Assembly: GCA_964626885.1 (NCBI GenBank)
Contig: CAZVJA010000212.1
Span: 1-9,108, forward strand
Direction of reading: 5' to 3'
Length of the DNA stretch: 9,108 bases
Source: CAZVJA01 sp964626885
Lineage (GTDB): Bacteria; Planctomycetota; Planctomycetia; Planctomycetales; Planctomycetaceae
A program made the position numbers and the translations under genes. Below the pieces are notes generated by a model that saw only the letters and a program-made list of their open reading frames with translations, was not told the origin of the DNA and did no database searches. Shown piece after piece: positions 5,299-9,108 of this stretch (within the stretch, counting starts at the first letter, position 1; every line of letters starts with the position of its first letter).

Positions 5299-6705
5299 GT
5301 GACGGATGAGACACGCCCCGACCCCGCAAAACCAGCCGAAGAGACGACGACCTCCGAGCAGATCGCGCAATTGGAAGACATCGTTGCCGGCGGCGATGCG
5401 GAACAGGCAAACAGATTTCTCGAAACGCTTGCCCCAGGGGAATCAGCCCGGGCTCTGGCGGAACTGAGCACCGAGGATCAGTCGCAACTGTTCAAACTGC
5501 TGCCGAATGCCGAAGCCGCGGCGCTCATCGAGCAGATTCCCGAGGCCCAGGCGGCACAGATTATCGCTCAGCTCCCCGCCAGTGACGCAGCGGCCATTGT
5601 GGAGGAGATGTGGAGCAACGAGCAGGCCGACGTGCTCGGCCGCCTTCATCCGGAGAAGGCGGAAGCGATTCTGACGGCGATGGACCCGGAGGACGCGGTC
5701 GAAGCACGGCGCCTGGCGGAATACCCCGCAGATACAGCGGGTGGCCTGATGATCACGGAATTTCTTCAATTCGGCCAGAACCTGAAGGTCGACGACGTCC
5801 TCAACGACTTGCGCGGTCATGCCGAGGAATATGCGAAGTACAACGTGCAGTATGCGTATGTCGTTTCGGATGAGGGGAGGCTGGTGGGGGTGCTTCGGCT
5901 GCGCGATCTGTTGCTCTCTTCCCCTCAAACACCGCTGGCGAAGGTGATGATCCGCGAGCCGTTGTGGGTGTATGCCACCACGCCGTTATCGGAGTTGTGG
6001 CACTTTTTCGATCGGCATCCTTTGTACGGCGCGCCGGTGACGGACGACGAAGGGCGGATGCTGGGGGTGGTGCGCCGAGCCGACGTCGAAGAAGCGGCGG
6101 AAGAAAAAGCGAACCAGACATTTCTGAAGTTCATGGGAATTCTTGGGGGAGAGGAACTCCGCAGCCTGCCATTGCCGACACGTTGTGCGCGGCGATTGAG
6201 CTGGTTGAGCATCAATATTTTGCTCAATATTCTGGCGGCGGGAGTGATTGCCGCGAACCAGGAGACGCTCGCCGCGGTGATCGCGCTGGCGGTCTTTTTG
6301 CCAATTATTTCCGACATGAGCGGCTGTTCGGGAAATCAGGCGGTGGCCGTCAGCATGCGAGAACTTTCGTTGGGGCTAACACGGCCTAGTGACCTATTTC
6401 GCGTACTGCGTAAAGAGGCGATTGTGGGTTTACTGAATGGCGTCGCGCTGGGATTTCTGCTGGCACTGGTGGGTTTGATCTGGAAGGGGAGTCCCGTACT
6501 GGGACTGGTCGTTGGTGGGGCGTTGGCACTCAACACATTATTCGCCTGTTGTTTCGGCGGGACAATTCCCTTGATCCTGCGCGGCATGAAACTCGATCCA
6601 GCACTCGCGTCCGGGCCGGTGCTGACGACACTGACCGACATGTGTGGATTTTTCCTGGTACTGACATTCGCACGATTGATGTTGCCGTATCTGACTGGGA
6701 TTTAA
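5299..6705 (+). CDS. mgtE: Magnesium transporter MgtE
   Basis: Inner-membrane Mg2+-selective channel/transporter of 468 residues, close to the family norm. After an acidic tail (1-25) comes the helical MgtE N-domain (about 26-135, repeated LxxLxPxxxA/LLP elements), the linker motif PADTAGGLM (143-151), two CBS domains (about 152-208 and 214-268) that in characterised MgtE bind Mg2+ and close the pore, a connecting plug helix (about 270-292), and the membrane domain (about 300-466) with five hydrophobic segments. Pore-region sequences are present: ISDMSGCSGNQ (337-347) and TTLTDMCGF (443-451). Asp447 matches the pore Asp conserved in the family (Asp432 in Thermus thermophilus). The start is GTG with AGGAG 6 nt upstream. 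The gene is divergent from the gntR operon, and 96 bp separate its stop from the next gene on the same strand. Confidence 0.96.
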   Translation: MTDETRPDPAKPAEETTTSEQIAQLEDIVAGGDAEQANRFLETLAPGESARALAELSTEDQSQLFKLLPNAEAAALIEQIPEAQAAQIIAQLPASDAAAIVEEMWSNEQADVLGRLHPEKAEAILTAMDPEDAVEARRLAEYPADTAGGLMITEFLQFGQNLKVDDVLNDLRGHAEEYAKYNVQYAYVVSDEGRLVGVLRLRDLLLSSPQTPLAKVMIREPLWVYATTPLSELWHFFDRHPLYGAPVTDDEGRMLGVVRRADVEEAAEEKANQTFLKFMGILGGEELRSLPLPTRCARRLSWLSINILLNILAAGVIAANQETLAAVIALAVFLPIISDMSGCSGNQAVAVSMRELSLGLTRPSDLFRVLRKEAIVGLLNGVALGFLLALVGLIWKGSPVLGLVVGGALALNTLFACCFGGTIPLILRGMKLDPALASGPVLTTLTDMCGFFLVLTFARLMLPYLTGI

Positions 6706-6801
6706 TGTGATTTAGAAATTCGAGTGATGCACGTGTGATCCCAACAATAAGAATTAATCGCTTGAAGCCTGATGATGGCCACACGCAGAGGAGCATCGAG
6801 C

Positions 6802-7515
6802 ATGCCAAAGAAGAAATCGACGCGGCAGCGGAAAGGCTCTCCCCGCAAACCGCGTGCAGTGAAAAAATCCGCTGCGCGTAAAAAAAGCACAATGCGCAAA
6901 AAAAAGACGACATCGCCAGCGTCCGGAAAGCCGACCGCGAGGAAATCGACGGCACGAAAATCTCGTGAGCCGAGATCCGGATCGCTCTCCCACAACAAGA
7001 ATCCTCTCTGGTCGGGGCGGTTTCTCGAAGTCCGTCAGGAGAACGGCTGGGAGTACGTCGCGCGCCGCGGCATGTCCGGTATCGTGGGAATCGTGCCGAT
7101 CACGGTCGATCGGAAAGTGGTTCTCATCGAGCAGTATCGGCCTCCCGTCAACAGCCGGGTCATCGAGCTGCCGGCCGGGCTGGCGGGGGACCACGACATA
7201 TACACTGGCGAATCGCTGCTGACCGCCGCCAAACGGGAACTGCTCGAAGAAACCGGATACGAGGCAGCGAAATGGACCGAACTGGTCCACGGGTATTCTT
7301 CCGCGGGGCTTACCGATGAGTCGCTGACCTTCTTTTTGGCCACCGAGTTACGAAAAACGCAGGACGGCGGCGGCGATGAGCACGAGAACATCACCGTACA
7401 CGAAGTTCCGTGGGACGAAATCCCAAACTGGATCACCCAGAAGCAACGAGGCGGAACGAAGCTTGACCTCAAGCTGTTTGCAGGCTTGTATTGTGCCTCA
7501 ATCTCTCTCCTGTAA
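6802..7515 (+). CDS. Nudix hydrolase (ADP-ribose pyrophosphatase type) with basic N-terminal tail
   Basis: A 237-residue protein. Residues 67-237 form a Nudix domain resembling ADP-sugar pyrophosphatases: GIVPI (96-100), VVLIEQYRPPVNSRVIELPAG (106-126) and the Nudix box core ESLLTAAKRELLEETGY (137-153), whose REUxEExGU residues (Arg145, Glu146, Glu149, Glu150) are intact for Mg2+ binding and diphosphate cleavage. Between Gly126 and Glu137 there are ten residues rather than the usual five, so the first loop of the box is enlarged. Residues 1-60 are low complexity with 25 Lys/Arg and a single acidic residue, like bacterial histone-H1-type tails. ATG 6802 is chosen because GAGGAG lies 8 nt upstream. 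An in-frame ATG ten codons earlier lacks a ribosome site. The likely substrate (ADP-ribose or a related sugar nucleotide) is inferred from family resemblance. Confidence 0.9.
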   Translation: MPKKKSTRQRKGSPRKPRAVKKSAARKKSTMRKKKTTSPASGKPTARKSTARKSREPRSGSLSHNKNPLWSGRFLEVRQENGWEYVARRGMSGIVGIVPITVDRKVVLIEQYRPPVNSRVIELPAGLAGDHDIYTGESLLTAAKRELLEETGYEAAKWTELVHGYSSAGLTDESLTFFLATELRKTQDGGGDEHENITVHEVPWDEIPNWITQKQRGGTKLDLKLFAGLYCASISLL

Positions 7516-7646
7516 ATGGAACCGGCTGGTCGTGTCAGACGGCATCGGCCGCTTTCGGAATGGGGGGAATTGATTTAAACTGAAGGTTCGTGCCGCGTCG
7601 CGGCTTCACTGGGGGAGAGGGTAGAGCAGGCCGTCGAGGAACAAGC
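7516..7646. other. Short gap between the Nudix gene and the GH10-like gene
   Basis: A 131-bp same-strand gap. It holds only a minor 5-bp hairpin (GCCGC-GTC-GCGGC) with no T-run and the ribosome site GAGGA (7636-7640) of the next gene. Co-transcription with the Nudix gene is possible but not shown. Confidence 0.5.
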
Positions 7647-9108
7647 ATGGGCGTAATGCGTTTCCTCGTTCATCCCCCGGAAATTCTTGACCAATGGCCG
7701 GAAGTCCATCAGGCGTACATCGGCAATTCGTTCGACGCGCGCGTTTACCCGACGCGGATTGAAATCCAGAACGGTGTCATCACCTGCCGTCGAAACACTT
7801 CCGAAAGCGGTCGGCTGCACGTTGCCTGGCCGGTGTCTGGTTTTGGCCGGCCGATCCTTTGCACCAGTTGTCTGAGTGAACGAGAAGAACCGTATCTTCT
7901 CTCGCTGGAATTGGCTCGCGGAAAGATCTCGCAAGTGCGCGATCAACTCGGCACGTGGGAAATCGCGGGAATGTCGATTCCCGATGAGTTCGGGCCGGTG
8001 CACAAGGCGGCTCACCGTTTGTTCGCGAGCGCGACCGCCAGTCAAGATGAGCCCGCGACCGCTGACATGCTCGCAAGGCAGGCGCTGGCTGCCGCTTGCC
8101 GCGCGGCCGAGATTCTAACGAAGTCCTACATCGCGCAGCGGTTGTCGGTCCGGCGAAAACGTTCGTCGCAGCCCCCCGCGTCGTTGGGGTGCAGTCTGGG
8201 AGAATCCGTTCCCTCCGGGAACCAGGCGTCGTTGTTTCAAAACGCTTTCACGGCCGCCGCGGTCCCGATCGAATGGCGACACATCGAACCGGCAGAAGGA
8301 GAATACCATTGGGATGCGTGCGATGCCCAGGTGAATTGGTGCCAGGAACAGAAACTGTTGATGCTTGGCGGCCCGCTACTCGATTTTTCTCCTAAGGGAC
8401 TTCCGGATTGGTTGTGGGGCTGGGAGCAGGATCTCCCCAACCTCGAGAGCTTTGTCTGCGACTTCATCGAAACCGCCATCGCGCGGTATGTCGGACGCGT
8501 CCGCCATTGGGAAGTCTTCGCCCGCATGAACACCGGTGGCGCTCTCGCACTCAGCGAGGAACATCGGCTGCTGCTTGTTGCCCGCGCCCTCGAAGTCGCC
8601 CGGCAGATCGATCAGGAAGTGCAGCTCATCATCCGAATCGACCAACCCTGGGGCGATTACCAGGCGCGCGGTCAGCACCGTCTATCTCCAGTGCAGTTCG
8701 TCGATGCACTCTTGAGATCCGGAATCGTAATCTCCGGAGTCAATCTGGAGATCGGTGTCGGCTACTGTCCCCGGGGAAGTGACTCGCGCGATCTGCTGGA
8801 AACATCACGGCTGATCGACCTCTGGGCCTGTCTCAATATCCCGCTGTATGTGACGCTGGCGTTTCCATCCTCCTCCAGTGCCGATCCACACTGCGATTCT
8901 GACCTTGAAGTGACCGAGCCGAGCTGGAAACAAGCCTGGAGCGAACAGGCGCAGGCCGACTGGATCGACTTGCATTTGCCCCTGTTCCTGGCGAAGCAAT
9001 CGGGGGTGGGGGTGTACTGGCCCAACTGCAGCGACGAGGAGCGGCATTATTTTGCAAATTCTGGCCTTCTGCGATCCGATGGGGCGCCCAAACCCTCGCT
9101 GGAGCTGG
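7647..9108 (+). CDS. GH10 (xylanase)-like TIM-barrel protein, catalytic glutamates replaced; C-terminus beyond the window
   Basis: The frame opens at ATG 7647 (GAGGA 6 nt upstream) and has no stop through the right edge, giving 487 codons. Residues 1-175 (MGVMRFLVHPPEIL...) are unassigned: an all-beta-looking stretch to about 95, then helices. From about 195 the order of elements follows GH10 barrels: VPIEWRHIEPAEGEYHWDACD (206-226; compare NxxKWxxIEPxxGxFxFxxaD), LPDWLW (252-257), a helix ending in RYVGRVRHWEV (280-290; compare RYxGkixxWDVvNE), GVNLEI (364-369), IPLYVT (398-403; compare the nucleophile strand xITELD) and SGLLRSDGAPKPSLEL (472-487). By hand alignment the acid/base Glu corresponds to Arg293 and the nucleophile Glu to Leu404, and the RGH and WH substrate-site residues are also missing (GGP 241-243, DF 246-247). 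No signal peptide is seen, so it is probably cytoplasmic. Automated annotation as an endo-1,4-beta-xylanase would probably mislead. Confidence 0.85.
   Translation, partial: MGVMRFLVHPPEILDQWPEVHQAYIGNSFDARVYPTRIEIQNGVITCRRNTSESGRLHVAWPVSGFGRPILCTSCLSEREEPYLLSLELARGKISQVRDQLGTWEIAGMSIPDEFGPVHKAAHRLFASATASQDEPATADMLARQALAAACRAAEILTKSYIAQRLSVRRKRSSQPPASLGCSLGESVPSGNQASLFQNAFTAAAVPIEWRHIEPAEGEYHWDACDAQVNWCQEQKLLMLGGPLLDFSPKGLPDWLWGWEQDLPNLESFVCDFIETAIARYVGRVRHWEVFARMNTGGALALSEEHRLLLVARALEVARQIDQEVQLIIRIDQPWGDYQARGQHRLSPVQFVDALLRSGIVISGVNLEIGVGYCPRGSDSRDLLETSRLIDLWACLNIPLYVTLAFPSSSSADPHCDSDLEVTEPSWKQAWSEQAQADWIDLHLPLFLAKQSGVGVYWPNCSDEERHYFANSGLLRSDGAPKPSLEL

Noticed and set aside
6772..6801. Upstream ATG (6772) for the Nudix gene
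   Set aside because: It has no ribosome site; GAGGAG at 6788-6793 sits at the right distance from ATG 6802.
7600..7612. GCCGC-GTC-GCGGC hairpin after the Nudix gene as terminator
   Set aside because: The stem has only five pairs with no T-run; chance occurrence in GC-rich DNA is likely.
8237..9057. Several minus-strand open frames overlapping the GH10-like gene
   Set aside because: They are antisense to a continuous 487-codon frame with clear GH10-type features, and show no family resemblance of their own.

Overview
The window looks like a chromosomal stretch of a planctomycete (Planctomycetota). The base composition is moderately GC-rich, starts are often GTG or TTG, and argB precedes argD. 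Two proteins (the orphan at about 1.66-2.14 kb and the GH10-like protein at the right end) resemble families I associate from memory with this phylum. The phylum call is an inference from protein resemblance, not a database result. I see no CRISPR array, rRNA, tRNA, transposase or phage gene.

Left part (1-1332): a minus-strand arginine biosynthesis pair. The first 34 codons of argD (acetylornithine aminotransferase) leave the window at base 1. The complete argB (acetylglutamate kinase) lies upstream of it. The 293-bp gap between them is AT-rich and holds a pair of imperfect 28-bp inverted repeats plus two short direct duplications.

Left-centre (1333-2427): one plus-strand orphan gene of about 158 codons, followed by a gap with a perfect 14-bp hairpin and T-run that fits an intrinsic terminator.

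Centre (2428-5151): a compact minus-strand operon, transcribed right to left: a YtrA-type GntR repressor, an ABC ATPase and a 473-residue polytopic membrane protein. All three genes overlap end to end. They appear to be driven by one near-consensus promoter whose -10 box sits inside an inverted-repeat operator touching the repressor's start codon. This suggests a self-repressed, ligand-induced exporter with a leaderless or nearly leaderless first gene.

Right part (5152-9108), plus strand: mgtE (Mg2+ channel/transporter), a Nudix hydrolase of the ADP-ribose pyrophosphatase type with a strongly basic N-terminal tail, and an incomplete GH10-type TIM-barrel protein that runs off the window. By hand alignment this last protein lacks both catalytic glutamates of GH10 xylanases and has a long unassigned N-terminal region. 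It is the most unusual gene here.
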